Shown in pieces: positions 41,597-50,455 of a DNA stretch of 56,952 nt. Below the pieces are notes generated by a model that was not told the origin of the DNA, ran no database searches, and worked only from the letters and a program-made list of their open reading frames with translations. How positions within the stretch are numbered: position 1 is the stretch's first letter; each line of letters begins with the position of its first letter. This stretch comes from an uncultured Bacteroidales bacterium (lineage in GTDB: Bacteria > Bacteroidota > Bacteroidia > Bacteroidales > P3): the NCBI GenBank assembly GCA_900318175.1, contig ONJQ01000030.1:1-56952 (forward strand), given 5' to 3'. The position numbers and the translations under genes are program-made.

Positions 41597-42001
41597 TCAA
41601 AGACGGAAGATGTACTGTCGGCTGTTCTGGTCGTAGCAGATGAGTTCTTCGCCCTGGCGGGTGCAGGTGACGGTAAGGGCGTTCTCGTGCTCGTCGGTGA
41701 CGGTGCCTTTGCCCTTGTTGCCTTTCATGGTGATATGGCCCCACACACGGCCGTTGGCGCCGTGGCCGGAGATGTAGAGGACTTCGTCTTTCTGGGGCTC
41801 TTTGCGCACCACGGGACGGGGAGCGGGCTTGGCGGCGGGTGCCTCGATTATTTCGGGTTCAGGCTCGGGTTCGGGCTCCGGTTCGAGGACAACGGTGTCG
41901 TAGACGGGCTCCTCGGGTGCCTGGGATTGCTTGCAGCCGTAGAGCAAAATGGGCGTAACTGCCAACAAAATGAGTACTAAACGGAATCTTTTGATATTCA
42001 T
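41597..42001 (-). CDS. Lipoprotein with Glu-Pro linker
   Basis: The protein is 134 residues. The signal peptide and lipobox are in FRLVLILLAVTPILLYGCKQ. An EPEPEPEPEPE stretch and an Ala/Pro segment (about residues 38-66) form a stiff spacer. The C-terminal 65 residues (DEVLYISGHGANGRVWGHITMKGNKGKGTV) look like a small beta domain. The function is unknown. It sits 23 bases upstream of the transketolase N-subunit gene, and a TACTTTTG promoter box precedes it, divergent from yidC. Confidence 0.7.
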   Translation of the reverse strand: MNIKRFRLVLILLAVTPILLYGCKQSQAPEEPVYDTVVLEPEPEPEPEPEIIEAPAAKPAPRPVVRKEPQKDEVLYISGHGANGRVWGHITMKGNKGKGTVTDEHENALTVTCTRQGEELICYDQNSRQYIFRL

Positions 42002-42023
42002 AGGATACTATATTTTGAAAGTA

Positions 42024-42031
42024 CAAAAGTA
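42024..42031 (-). promoter_or_regulatory. Promoter -7 box of 41.6 kb lipoprotein gene
   Basis: TACTTTTG on the minus strand, 22 bases upstream of the ATG at 42001. Confidence 0.5.
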
Positions 42032-42105
42032 CACATTTCTTTTGAATCATGCACTCTTTTTGGGAAAAATATTTTTTGGGGTATTCATGTATGAGAAAAT
42101 AATCG

Positions 42106-42113
42106 TAACTTTG
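42106..42113 (+). promoter_or_regulatory. Promoter -7 box of yidC
   Basis: TAACTTTG 54 bases upstream of the ATG at 42168. It is divergent from the box at 42024-42031. Confidence 0.55.
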
Positions 42114-42167
42114 CAATTCCGTTCGCAGTGCGTGTGCAATGCGGATTGTAATGAATAATAATAAGAT

Positions 42168-44153
42168 ATGAATAAAAAGTCAATAGTAGGATTAGTCTTA
42201 ATTTTTGCCATTTTTGTTGGCTACATGTGGTGGGTGGCCCCCAGCAAGGAAGAAATTGCCGAGCGGCAGCGCGTTAATGATTCAATTCGGCAGGCGTACA
42301 TGGACAGTGTGGCGTATGCCGACAGCGTGGCCGCTGTGAAAGCCCATTTGGACAGCCTTGCCATGCAGGGCGACACCAATGCCCAGCGCCAACTGCAGAT
42401 GCACCAGAGAGGTGACATGGGCGTGTTCAACGCCAGCGCTTACGGCGATACGGTGAACGTGAAGGTGAAGAATGAGAAGATGGACATTGTATTCTCCAAC
42501 ATGGGTGCACAGGTGCGAGAGGTGGTGCTCAGCGGCTACACGACGTATGACAGTCTGCCTTTGCAGTTGATTTCACCGGCCGACGACAATATGAACCTCA
42601 TCTTCTCGACCGAGGACACGAGGGTTATCAACACCAAGGATCTGGTGTTTGTGCCCTACAGAGCTTACGGCGGAAAGTTGGTGAGGATTGATGCCGACAG
42701 CACGTATGAGATTGCCGGCAATGAGGGTTTGGACCTGCATTTCCGCGCCTATGTGGGCGACAGCAACGGCACCAACTCCGACAAGTATGTGGAGTTCCAC
42801 TATGTTGTGGTGGGTGATGAGTATGACGTGAATTTCGAAATCAACTTCCACGGACTGAAGAATGTGGTTCGCGCCACTGACTATATGGACTTTGAGTGGC
42901 ACAACAAGATGAACCGCCAAGAGAAGGTGGACGCCAGCAGCCGTGGCAGCCGCAACCGCCAGAAGGACCCCGAAAAGTTCTACAGCAGCATATACTACAA
43001 GGCTGTGAACGACGATGTGGACGAGGTGGGCCGCGGACGCGATGCCGACAAGAATGTGAAGACCAAAGTGGAATGGGTGGCTTTCAAACAGCAGTTCTTC
43101 GCTGCCATACTGGTTGCGGACAGCGCTTTCGAGAATGCCAATCTCAACCAGGTGGTTGACAAGAGTAACAAGGATAGCCGTTATCTGTGCGACATGAGCG
43201 GTACCATTGGCTTGACCTACGAGAGCGACCGCGATTGCACCATGGGTATGCACTTCTATTTCGGCCCCACCAAATACCGCGACCTGCGTGCCATGCACCG
43301 TGACTTTGAAAAGATGCTGCCGCTGGGTTGGTGGATCTTCTCCAAGTTTGTGAGCCGCTATCTGATTATTCCTGTCTTCAACTTCTTGGAGACCTTCAAT
43401 TGGAATTATGGTATCATTATTATTGTCTTCACCATTCTGCTGCGTTTGGTGCTCTTCCCCCTCACATTCAAGTCCTATCAGGGTTCGGCCATCATGCGTA
43501 TATTGAAGCCGGAGATGGAAGCGCTGAACAAGAAGTACCCCAATCCCGACCAAGCGCTCCAAAAACAGCAGGAGATGAGCAAGCTGCAGAAGAAGGCCGG
43601 CTACAGCCCCGTGGCGGGATGCTTGCCCGTGCTGCTGCAGATGCCTATCCTGACTGCCATGTTTATGTTCTACCCCGTGGCCATTGAGCTGCGCCAGAAA
43701 CCTTTCCTCTGGTGTCAGGACCTCTCTACTTATGACAGCATCCTCGACCTTGGCTTCAACATTCCCCTTTATGGCGACCACATTTCCCTTTTCTGCCTCT
43801 TGATGTTCGGCATGCAGTTCTTCTATACATGGTACACCATGCGTGGCCAGCAGGCACAAGCCAGTATGCCTGGAATGAAATTCATGATGTACTTTATGCC
43901 CTTCATGATGCTGTTTATGTTCAACAGCATGGCGGCAGGATTGAACCTTTACTACTTCTGCTCTCTTACCATCACTATGCTGCAGATGGTCCTGATTCGT
44001 AAGTTCACCAGTGAGAAGAAGGTGCGCGCCCGCATGGCTGCCTACGACAACAAGCACAAGAACAGCCCTCAGAAGAAAAGCAGCTTCCAGAAACGCCTCG
44101 AACAGATGCAGCGCATGACCGAGGAGATGCAGAAACAACAGAATAGAAAATAA
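42168..44153 (+). CDS. yidC: Membrane protein insertase YidC
   Basis: The protein is 661 residues. An N-terminal membrane anchor (SIVGLVLIFAIFVGYMWWVAP) is followed by a large periplasmic beta domain (to about residue 370). The conserved five-helix core then begins near LGWWIFSKFVSRYLIIPVFNFLETF. The core includes LKPEMEALNKKYPNPDQALQKQQEM, YSPVAGCLPVLLQMPIL and the last helices up to about 610, and a basic tail ends the protein. It inserts and folds inner-membrane proteins with or without SecYEG. NhaD follows 23 bases later and is probably co-transcribed. Confidence 0.95.
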   Translation: MNKKSIVGLVLIFAIFVGYMWWVAPSKEEIAERQRVNDSIRQAYMDSVAYADSVAAVKAHLDSLAMQGDTNAQRQLQMHQRGDMGVFNASAYGDTVNVKVKNEKMDIVFSNMGAQVREVVLSGYTTYDSLPLQLISPADDNMNLIFSTEDTRVINTKDLVFVPYRAYGGKLVRIDADSTYEIAGNEGLDLHFRAYVGDSNGTNSDKYVEFHYVVVGDEYDVNFEINFHGLKNVVRATDYMDFEWHNKMNRQEKVDASSRGSRNRQKDPEKFYSSIYYKAVNDDVDEVGRGRDADKNVKTKVEWVAFKQQFFAAILVADSAFENANLNQVVDKSNKDSRYLCDMSGTIGLTYESDRDCTMGMHFYFGPTKYRDLRAMHRDFEKMLPLGWWIFSKFVSRYLIIPVFNFLETFNWNYGIIIIVFTILLRLVLFPLTFKSYQGSAIMRILKPEMEALNKKYPNPDQALQKQQEMSKLQKKAGYSPVAGCLPVLLQMPILTAMFMFYPVAIELRQKPFLWCQDLSTYDSILDLGFNIPLYGDHISLFCLLMFGMQFFYTWYTMRGQQAQASMPGMKFMMYFMPFMMLFMFNSMAAGLNLYYFCSLTITMLQMVLIRKFTSEKKVRARMAAYDNKHKNSPQKKSSFQKRLEQMQRMTEEMQKQQNRK

Positions 44154-44176
44154 TAAACCAAAATAAACTTCAAAAC

Positions 44177-45547
44177 ATGGTATTTGTATTAGTTACAATT
44201 TTTATACTCGGCTATGCCTGTATAGCCTTGGAACACCCTCTGAAGGTGAACAAAACTGCAACAGCCCTTCTGCTGGGCACTGCCCTGTGGGCGGTTTTCT
44301 CGTTTTGTAACGGAATCTTCCGGCCAGACCTTGAACCTTCGCAATGGCGGTTTTTCATAACAGACAACCTGATTGACAATCTGGGCGAGACGGCCGAGAT
44401 TGTCTTCTTCTTGATGGGTGCAATGACTATTGTGACCCTTATCGAGGATTATCAAGGTTTCCGTATCATTACCGACAAGATTGTCACTACCAATAAGAAG
44501 AAACTCCTCTGGGAGTTGAGTCTCCTCACTTTCTTCCTCTCGGCACTGCTTGACAACATGACCACCGCCATCGTCATGTGCGCGCTGCTCAGCAAGCTTA
44601 TTGCCGACAAGAAGGAACGGTGGCTCTTTGCAGGTATGGTTATCCTGGCTGCCAATGCGGGCGGTGCATGGAGCCCCATCGGCGACGTGACCACCATCAT
44701 GCTTTGGATTGGCGGACAGGTGACCACCATCAATATCATGGTGAAGACGCTTGTGGCCTCGCTTGTGTGCATGGCCGTGCCTGTCATCATTGTGGGAGCC
44801 ACCCTCAAGGGCGACATTACGCGTCCCGAGAATGAGCAAAGCGGAGTGGATGTGCCTGTGCATCTCCGCCGCCTTATCCTTATCATGGGTATCGCTGCTC
44901 TCATCTTTGTCCCCATCTTCAAGACCATCACCCATCTGCCTCCCTATCTGGGCATGCTTTTCGGCCTTGGCGTACTTTGGGTGACCACCGAGATTGTCAG
45001 CCGCAAATATGAGAAGGATGGCCACAGACTGCCTACAGCAGTCTCCACCCTGGAGCATATCGACGTGCCCACCATTCTCTTCTTCCTCGGTATCCTCATG
45101 GCCGTTGCCTGCCTCAAGGATGCGGGCATCCTTGCCAGCCTTGCTACGGGACTCGACAACACTTTCCTCGGCATGAAAATGGGGAACAAGCCAGTGGGAT
45201 TCTTCATCATCGACCTTATCATCGGCGTCCTTTCTTCTGTGGTGGACAATGTGCCGCTGGTGGCAGCAGTCATGGGCATGTATCCCCTTGGCGATGGTGC
45301 GCTCTTCGCGGTGAACCATCCCTTCTGGGAGTTCCTCGCCTACTGTGCCGGTACGGGCGGTAGCCTGCTCATCATTGGTTCGGCTGCCGGTGTGGCCGTC
45401 ATGGGCATGGAAAAGATTGACTTTATCTGGTATCTCAAAAACATCACCCTCAAAGCCCTGGTCGGCTACCTTGCCGGTGCAATCGTCTTTGTGCTGATGG
45501 ACGTCACACTCTTTGAGAAAGTGGAATGGCTTCGAAACTTGGCATAG
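44177..45547 (+). CDS. nhaD: NhaD-type sodium/proton antiporter
   Basis: A 456-residue membrane protein with about 12 hydrophobic segments. NhaD/ion-transporter family motifs are LGETAEIVFFLMGAMTIVTLIEDYQGF, LSALLDNMTTAIVMCALL, AANAGGAWSPIGDVTTIMLW and VVDNVPLVAAVMGMY. It exports Na+ (and perhaps Li+) in exchange for protons. The last 22 bases overlap the start of the next gene in another frame. Confidence 0.9.
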   Translation: MVFVLVTIFILGYACIALEHPLKVNKTATALLLGTALWAVFSFCNGIFRPDLEPSQWRFFITDNLIDNLGETAEIVFFLMGAMTIVTLIEDYQGFRIITDKIVTTNKKKLLWELSLLTFFLSALLDNMTTAIVMCALLSKLIADKKERWLFAGMVILAANAGGAWSPIGDVTTIMLWIGGQVTTINIMVKTLVASLVCMAVPVIIVGATLKGDITRPENEQSGVDVPVHLRRLILIMGIAALIFVPIFKTITHLPPYLGMLFGLGVLWVTTEIVSRKYEKDGHRLPTAVSTLEHIDVPTILFFLGILMAVACLKDAGILASLATGLDNTFLGMKMGNKPVGFFIIDLIIGVLSSVVDNVPLVAAVMGMYPLGDGALFAVNHPFWEFLAYCAGTGGSLLIIGSAAGVAVMGMEKIDFIWYLKNITLKALVGYLAGAIVFVLMDVTLFEKVEWLRNLA

Positions 45548-46845
45548 CGTTTCAGGACTGGCGTAGGCGCAGCTTTTGGCGTAAAACGCTGGACATCGTC
45601 GTGTGGCTTTTCGCCCTTGCGGGCTTCGCCATTATCGGCGCCTGGGCTTTTTATCAGTTAGGGTTCACCAATAACCGAGGTGCAGTAGACCGCAATTCGC
45701 GTTACATGCTTTCCGTCTCCGAGATGGAAAGCATCAACGACTCCGAATACACTCCCGAGCAGGTGCAGCAACGCTGGATGCGCCAGTATCTTAAACTGGC
45801 CGTTTTCAGCAAGTTCTTCCCAACCAATGCACAGTTGATTACTACAGCTGCTCAATATGGACACGACCCCATGCTTGTGGACCGAATGATTGCCGCTGCC
45901 GGTCTCTATGCTGGCGACCTTACCGAGTACAACAACCTGCTCAAAGAGGTAGAACAGGTGATGAACCGCGTGCCCCAGCAGCAGACTCCCAACGTCATCA
46001 CCTGGATGGGCGGTGCCGAGTGGCCGGTCCTCAAGGAGGCCATTGTCCGTGACAAGGCTCTCATTGTCGAAGCCGGGCGGCTGACGGGTGTCGAACCCCG
46101 CCTCATTGTCGGATGCCTTATCGGCGAGCAGATACGCCTCTTCAACTCCAATCGCGAGAATTTCAAGAAATACCTTGGACCCGTCAAGGTACTTAGCGTC
46201 CAGTCCCAATTTTCGTATGGCGTAAACGGCATAAAAATCTCTACAGCCAAGGCCATTGAAGATCATATCAAGGACCCCTCCTCGCCCTTCTATATGGGTC
46301 CGCGCTACGAGCACCTGTTGGACTATACCGTTGAGGGAAAGGCACAGGAGGACGAGCGATACAACCGTCTTGTCGACTATCGTAACCATCTCTACTCCTA
46401 CCTTTACACCGCTTGCATCCTGCATCAAACCATGCTCCAATGGAAACGTGCAGGCTATGACATCAGCAACCGCCCCGACATCCTCTTCACCCTCTTCAAC
46501 GTCGGCTTTGCGCAGTCTGTCCCCAAGCCCGACCCCGTGTGCGGTGGCAGCCATATCAACATCCACGGCCAGACATACACCTTCGGGGCCATCGGTTTCG
46601 ACTTCTATTTCTCGGGTGAATTGGTGGAGGACTTCCCCTTCTGGCGGCAGCACTTCATCCCCGGCGACAAGGAACTGACCGACGAGGAGATTGCCTACAT
46701 ACAAGGCAGTGTGAGCAACTGCAAGCGCCCGCCGCGCGGATGGGAGTATGCCAAAGCCACTCCGGTCGACTCCACTCCCAAGCCCGATGCAACCATCTAC
46801 GAAGACGATGATGACGAATTTGCCGGAACTTACGCCAATGAATAG
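45526..46845 (+). CDS. Membrane-anchored lysozyme-fold-like protein, function uncertain
   Basis: The protein is 439 residues. A basic N-terminus precedes one membrane helix (TLDIVVWLFALAGFAIIGAWAFYQL), and the remainder is extracytoplasmic. The central part (IVEAGRLTGVEPRLIVGCLIGEQIRLFNSNRENF, then FSYGVNGIKISTAKAIEDHIKDP) has the feel of DUF1402 or lytic-transglycosylase-like proteins, with a Glu after a hydrophobic strand. The C-terminus is acidic (YEDDDDEFAG). The gene overlaps the end of nhaD by 22 bases, so it is translationally coupled to an ion antiporter. The enzymatic call is tentative. Confidence 0.6.
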   Translation: MASKLGIAFQDWRRRSFWRKTLDIVVWLFALAGFAIIGAWAFYQLGFTNNRGAVDRNSRYMLSVSEMESINDSEYTPEQVQQRWMRQYLKLAVFSKFFPTNAQLITTAAQYGHDPMLVDRMIAAAGLYAGDLTEYNNLLKEVEQVMNRVPQQQTPNVITWMGGAEWPVLKEAIVRDKALIVEAGRLTGVEPRLIVGCLIGEQIRLFNSNRENFKKYLGPVKVLSVQSQFSYGVNGIKISTAKAIEDHIKDPSSPFYMGPRYEHLLDYTVEGKAQEDERYNRLVDYRNHLYSYLYTACILHQTMLQWKRAGYDISNRPDILFTLFNVGFAQSVPKPDPVCGGSHINIHGQTYTFGAIGFDFYFSGELVEDFPFWRQHFIPGDKELTDEEIAYIQGSVSNCKRPPRGWEYAKATPVDSTPKPDATIYEDDDDEFAGTYANE

Positions 46846-47065
46846 TGACACAGGTTGTTATGGCAATATCTTCTGCAAAATGGATACCAATGCATCGCCG
46901 GAAGTCTGAAAAAGCCGATTTTACCTCACTTACAGGCCAAAACAGAGGTGCAACGAAAGTTGTAGTGGATAAAAAAATAGTAACGTATAATATTGATATA
47001 TATTGAGTTATTGCTGAAAAAGAGAAAAAATCGTTTAAAACGTTTGATAATTCAAAAAAAAATAG

Positions 47066-47073
47066 TAATTTTG
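47066..47073 (+). promoter_or_regulatory. Promoter -7 box of L33 operon
   Basis: TAATTTTG with TTTG at 47043-47046 as -33, 19 bases away. The leader from about 47081 to 47200 is long, which leaves room for a ribosomal-protein control structure. No start codon or gene is seen in 46846-47200 apart from this. Confidence 0.65.
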
Positions 47074-47200
47074 CATCCGCTTTCAAGGGAATAATGGTGG
47101 ATTGTTGATGCTCCTTCCGGCTGTTAGCTCCCCCAAGCAAAAAGGTTAAAGTTCCGTTCATCGGGCGTTTCAAAGAACAAAGAATCTATAGTATACAAAA

Positions 47201-47389
47201 ATGGCAAAGAAAAACAAGGACGCAAGAGTGCAGGTTATCCTCGAATGCACCGAGCAGAAGAATAGCGGTGTTCCCGGCATGAGCCGCTACGTCACCACCA
47301 AGAATAAGAAGAACACTCCCGAACGTTTGGAGTTGAAAAAGTACAACCCGTACTTGAAGAAAATGACTGTTCACAAAGAAATCAAATAA
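47201..47389 (+). CDS. rpmG: 50S ribosomal protein L33
   Basis: A 62-residue bacterial L33 of the large subunit. [21 protein letters not shown] and [37 protein letters not shown] give the typical N- and C-terminal motifs. The conserved Cys at residue 16 and no other Cys place it with the zinc-free-like forms. In many Bacteroidetes rpmB (L28) precedes it; no rpmB is visible here. DUF4295 follows 19 bases downstream, as expected. Confidence 0.95.
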   Translation: MAKKNKDARVQVILECTEQKNSGVPGMSRYVTTKNKKNTPERLELKKYNPYLKKMTVHKEIK

Positions 47390-47408
47390 AGATAGGAGAT
47401 AGATAACT

Positions 47409-47564
47409 ATGGCAAAAAAAGTTGTTGCAACCCTGAAAACTGCTACTGGTAAGAGCTATGCCAAAGTGATTCGTATGGTTCGTTCACCCAAAACCAATGC
47501 TTACACCTTCCAGGAGACTGTTGTTCCCTCCGATCAAGTTCAGGAATTCCTGAAACAGAAATAA
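47409..47564 (+). CDS. DUF4295 domain-containing small ribosome-associated protein
   Basis: ATG at 47409 opens a 51-residue frame ending TAA at 47562-47564. It starts MAKKVVATLKTATGKSYAKV and continues IRMVRSPKTNAYTFQETVVP to FLKQK. DUF4295 is restricted to Bacteroidetes and is usually encoded directly after rpmG. It is very basic and was found on ribosomes in related species; the exact role is unknown. In many genomes ftsY follows, but here a terminator and a gene desert follow instead. Confidence 0.88.
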   Translation: MAKKVVATLKTATGKSYAKVIRMVRSPKTNAYTFQETVVPSDQVQEFLKQK

Positions 47565-47609
47565 TAAAGAGCACAGTAATAATATTTTTTTTCATACGCT
47601 TTTGTTTTA

Positions 47610-47637
47610 CCCTCCGTTGTGAAACGGGGGTTTTTTT
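47610..47637 (+). terminator. Terminator of L33-DUF4295 operon
   Basis: CCCTCCGTT pairs with AACGGGGG around a GTGA-type loop, followed by seven T. Confidence 0.85.
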
Positions 47638-47786
47638 ATTCCCTTTCGGCCGTCTTTCTTTCACCTTCTGTTACCGCCATTTTGATGGTTTTACTCCGGT
47701 TGCCACAGGCTGCACTCTTCGCAGATTCTGCGCTCTTAGCAGAAGGATACCAAATTGGCAATTCCTTGTCTCCATCAACGCCAATT

Positions 47787-47850
47787 CAACCCCCGTTCAA
47801 CGCTCGTTCAATATTCATTCAATATAGAACGAGCGTTGAACGGGGGGTTG
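47787..47850. repeat. Large inverted repeat in a 540-bp gap
   Basis: A 23-base arm (47787-47809, starting CAACCCCCGTTCAACG) and its complement at 47827-47850 pair with one bulged G. The 17-base loop (AATATTCATTCAATATA) is itself nearly palindromic. There is no T-run. The rest of 47638-48107 shows no gene that I can support. Confidence 0.7.
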
Positions 47851-48107
47851 ACGATAGTGGTTCGATATAGGGTAAGGCTCTGTAGGTGTGCTTGTTCAAG
47901 TGTTGTGAGACCTTTTCTTTTCTATTGTCAGCCGATGAGGCTGGTTGGCAAATCCTTGTCTACAACCTTTCTTTTGGCTTTCTGGCTATGGGGAGGTCGG
48001 AATGGAATGCAAAGAAACCCTTGGAGGCAGATGTGGATTCATGCTTCCGAAGGTTATGCAATATGGGGTGAGGTGCTTGTTTGGCACTCTGCTGCCCGCT
48101 AATGCGA

Positions 48108-48971
48108 TTATTGCTGGGGCGAGAAGTGGAGCTTGAGGTCTTGGAGTTTCTGCGCCTGGCGGCGTTTCCAGACCTCTGTGATGCATTCCTTGGTCGACAG
48201 GGGGAAGTCGGCTTTCATCATCCAATCGTAGTATGCAGGCTCGTTCTTGAACACTTCGTCGAGAGTCTTGCCTTTGTGCTTGCCAAAGTTAAAGATTTCG
48301 CGGTGCTGCTTGTCGTAGCCGATGTGGCCTACGAGGTCGGCCCACTGGTTATTGGCGGTAAAGAGGCTGAGCTTCTGCATGTCGTTGACAATGGGTTTGC
48401 TGACGCTGCCGTCCGGGGCTGTGTATTCAGCGTCGTGGTAGCGGTCCAGTTGTGCCATCAGGACCTCGTAGGTGGCCAGGGTGTCGGCATCGGCGCTGTG
48501 GGCATGGTCGAGGTTCTTGCCGCAGTAGAAGCGGTAAGCAGCCTTGAGGGTGCGCTGTTCCATTTTGTGGAAGATGTTTTGCACGTCGATGAGACGGCGG
48601 CATTTGAGGTCGAATGGCTGTCCGCAACGGAGGAACTCTTCGACGAGCATGGGTACATCGAATTTGTTGGAATTGTAGCCTGCCAGGTCGGCGTTGCCAA
48701 TGAAGGCTGCTATCTGTGCGGCCGTTTGGCTGAAAGAGGGCTTGTCAGCAACGTCGGCGTCGCTGATGCCATGGATGGCCGTTGTGATTTCGGGTATGTG
48801 GAGGGTTTTGCCGTCGGGACCGACGGGACGGATGCGCTGCACCAACTGCTCGGTGCTTTGATCGGGGTTGACTTTGTAGAGGCAGATTTCCACAATGTGG
48901 TCGGTGCCGACATTGACGCCGGTGGTTTCGAGGTCGAAGAAGACGATGGGTTTTTCTAAGTTGAGGAGCAT
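48108..48971 (-). CDS. DnaQ-like 3'-5' exonuclease with ExoX-like C-terminus
   Basis: The protein is 287 residues. DEDDh exonuclease motifs are FFDLETTGVNVG at the N-terminus, then LAGYNSNKFDVPML and HAHSADADTLATYEVL, with His four residues before the last Asp. The C-terminal 80 residues (FNFGKHKGKTLDEVFKNEPAYYDWMM) are the extra module found after ExoX-type domains. It removes 3' nucleotides from DNA, probably in repair or proofreading. The start is the ATG at 48971; the upstream frame extension is not conserved. Confidence 0.85.
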   Translation of the reverse strand: MLLNLEKPIVFFDLETTGVNVGTDHIVEICLYKVNPDQSTEQLVQRIRPVGPDGKTLHIPEITTAIHGISDADVADKPSFSQTAAQIAAFIGNADLAGYNSNKFDVPMLVEEFLRCGQPFDLKCRRLIDVQNIFHKMEQRTLKAAYRFYCGKNLDHAHSADADTLATYEVLMAQLDRYHDAEYTAPDGSVSKPIVNDMQKLSLFTANNQWADLVGHIGYDKQHREIFNFGKHKGKTLDEVFKNEPAYYDWMMKADFPLSTKECITEVWKRRQAQKLQDLKLHFSPQQ

Positions 48972-49006
48972 GGTAATTGGATTGTGGGGGTTGGGGTAAT
49001 GCGCCG

Positions 49007-49825
49007 TCAGCAGTTGTTGGCAGCACGGTGGATGCGTAGAAGGGTGGACAGGAGGTCCTGTGCGAGGTCCAGACGCAGCATGTTGGCGCCGTCCGATTTG
49101 GCCACGGCGGGATTGGGGTGTGTCTCCATAAAGATGCCGTCGCATCCCACGGCCACAGCGGCACGGCCGATGGTTTCAATCATCTCTGGGTTGCCGCCGG
49201 TGACGCCCGAGGTTTGGTTGGGACGTTGGAGGGAATGGGTGATGTCCACCACCACAGGCACACGGTTTTTCTGCATCAAAGGGATGCCGCGAAAGTCGAC
49301 GACGAGGTCTTGATAGCCAAAGGTGGTGCCGCGCTCGGTGAGCATGATGTTTTGGTTGCCGAAATGTTTGATTTTGTCGACGGCGTGTGTCATGGCTTCG
49401 GGCGAGAGGAACTGGCCTTTCTTGACGTTGACGCAGCGCCCTGTCTGCGCAGCGGCTTCGAGCAGGGAGGTCTGTCGGCAGAGGAAGGCCGGGATTTGCA
49501 GGACGTCGACGTAGGGGGCCGCCTGGGCGGCTTCGGGCTCGGAGTGGATGTCTGTCACCACGGGGATGCCGAAACGCTGCCTGATGGCTTGTAAAATGTC
49601 CAGACCGGCCTGGTCGCCGATGCCTGTGAAGGAGTCTATGCGAGAGCGGTTGGCTTTGCGGTAAGAAGCCTTGAAGGCAAAGGGGATTCCCAGACGGTCG
49701 GTGATGGAGACGAGTTGCTCGGCAATAAGGAAGGGTGTGGTCTCGTCCTCTATGACACAAGGACCGGCAATTAGAAAGAAATTGCCGGTCGTGGTGTGTT
49801 TCAGATTGTCTAACAGTGGATACAT
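49007..49825 (-). CDS. kdsA: 3-deoxy-8-phosphooctulonate synthase (KDO8P synthase)
   Basis: A 272-residue TIM-barrel enzyme making KDO-8-phosphate from phosphoenolpyruvate and arabinose-5-phosphate for lipid A-core synthesis. Motifs are FFLIAGPCVIEDE, FKASYRKANRSR, GIPVVTDIHSEPEAA, LCRQTSLLEAAA, NVKKGQFLSPE and VVVDITHSLQRPN. Complete and of normal length. It is 35 bases upstream of the exonuclease gene. No other KDO gene is in the window. Confidence 0.95.
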   Translation of the reverse strand: MYPLLDNLKHTTTGNFFLIAGPCVIEDETTPFLIAEQLVSITDRLGIPFAFKASYRKANRSRIDSFTGIGDQAGLDILQAIRQRFGIPVVTDIHSEPEAAQAAPYVDVLQIPAFLCRQTSLLEAAAQTGRCVNVKKGQFLSPEAMTHAVDKIKHFGNQNIMLTERGTTFGYQDLVVDFRGIPLMQKNRVPVVVDITHSLQRPNQTSGVTGGNPEMIETIGRAAVAVGCDGIFMETHPNPAVAKSDGANMLRLDLAQDLLSTLLRIHRAANNC

Positions 49826-49873
49826 GTGTTGTGCGTGGGGAGGTATGGGGGAGTGGGGGATGGGATGGGAAGA

Positions 49874-50350
49874 TTAGAAGTTGGTATCAATGCTGTCAAT
49901 GTCGCTCGTGGTGTCGTCAATAGTGTTCTCGTTGTCTTCGGTCTCGTACTCTTCACGGCGACGGGAGCTGCCACGCTGCAGGGAGATGATGAGGGCGCCA
50001 ATCATGCGGGTGAGCTCCATGAGGTACTCGCGGGACTGGTTGCAGGTTTCTTCGTCGAAAAGCCCCACATTGTATGCGACGGCAGTGTAGACGATGCACT
50101 CGCGGATGGCAGATTTCGAGATTTTCAGGTAGTGCTCAAACTGGTTCTTGTTGCGAGATGAACCTTCTGCGATATTGAGGGCAATGTCGTAGGAGGAGTG
50201 GCAAAAAGAGTTGACAAGATTGCGCTGCATGTCGTTCTCGGGTTGCCCGATGTTGTTAATAATCCATGTGCTGTAATCGGTGGCTTTGGCATAAATGCGA
50301 AGATCCTCGAATCGGAAAAAGCTCACGGGTTTTTCTTGTGTGTTGTCCAT
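49874..50350 (-). CDS. Four-helix-bundle protein (IVP family), divergent third copy
   Basis: The protein is 158 residues of the same superfamily as 5246-5908 and 32956-33525 but clearly diverged. It shows FFRFEDLRIYAKATDYSTWI, ALNIAEGSSRNKNQFEHYLKISKSAIRECIVYTAVAYNVGL and an acidic tail (DDTTSDIDSIDTNF). NIAEGSSR is the family hallmark. It has no TCNGA tract at either end, unlike the other two copies, which makes it a control for that pattern. Unknown function. Confidence 0.8.
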   Translation of the reverse strand: MDNTQEKPVSFFRFEDLRIYAKATDYSTWIINNIGQPENDMQRNLVNSFCHSSYDIALNIAEGSSRNKNQFEHYLKISKSAIRECIVYTAVAYNVGLFDEETCNQSREYLMELTRMIGALIISLQRGSSRRREEYETEDNENTIDDTTSDIDSIDTNF

Positions 50351-50455
50351 GATGTGATAGTGTTTACATTATTAATTCGTTTGTTCAATTCGTTGGGGGA
50401 TATGATATGAGTTTTTTCTTCTCTACGGTGCAACGCTCTTGAAACTCATTAGGTA

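Noticed and set aside
49880-49950. 9-bp periodicity in the acidic tail of the third four-helix-bundle gene
   Set aside because: The segment is Asp/Ser/Thr-rich, but no TCNGA cores at 9-bp spacing could be placed.
5246-50350. A diversity-generating retroelement around the four-helix-bundle (Avd-like) genes
   Set aside because: There is no reverse transcriptase gene and no template/variable repeat pair near any of the three copies.
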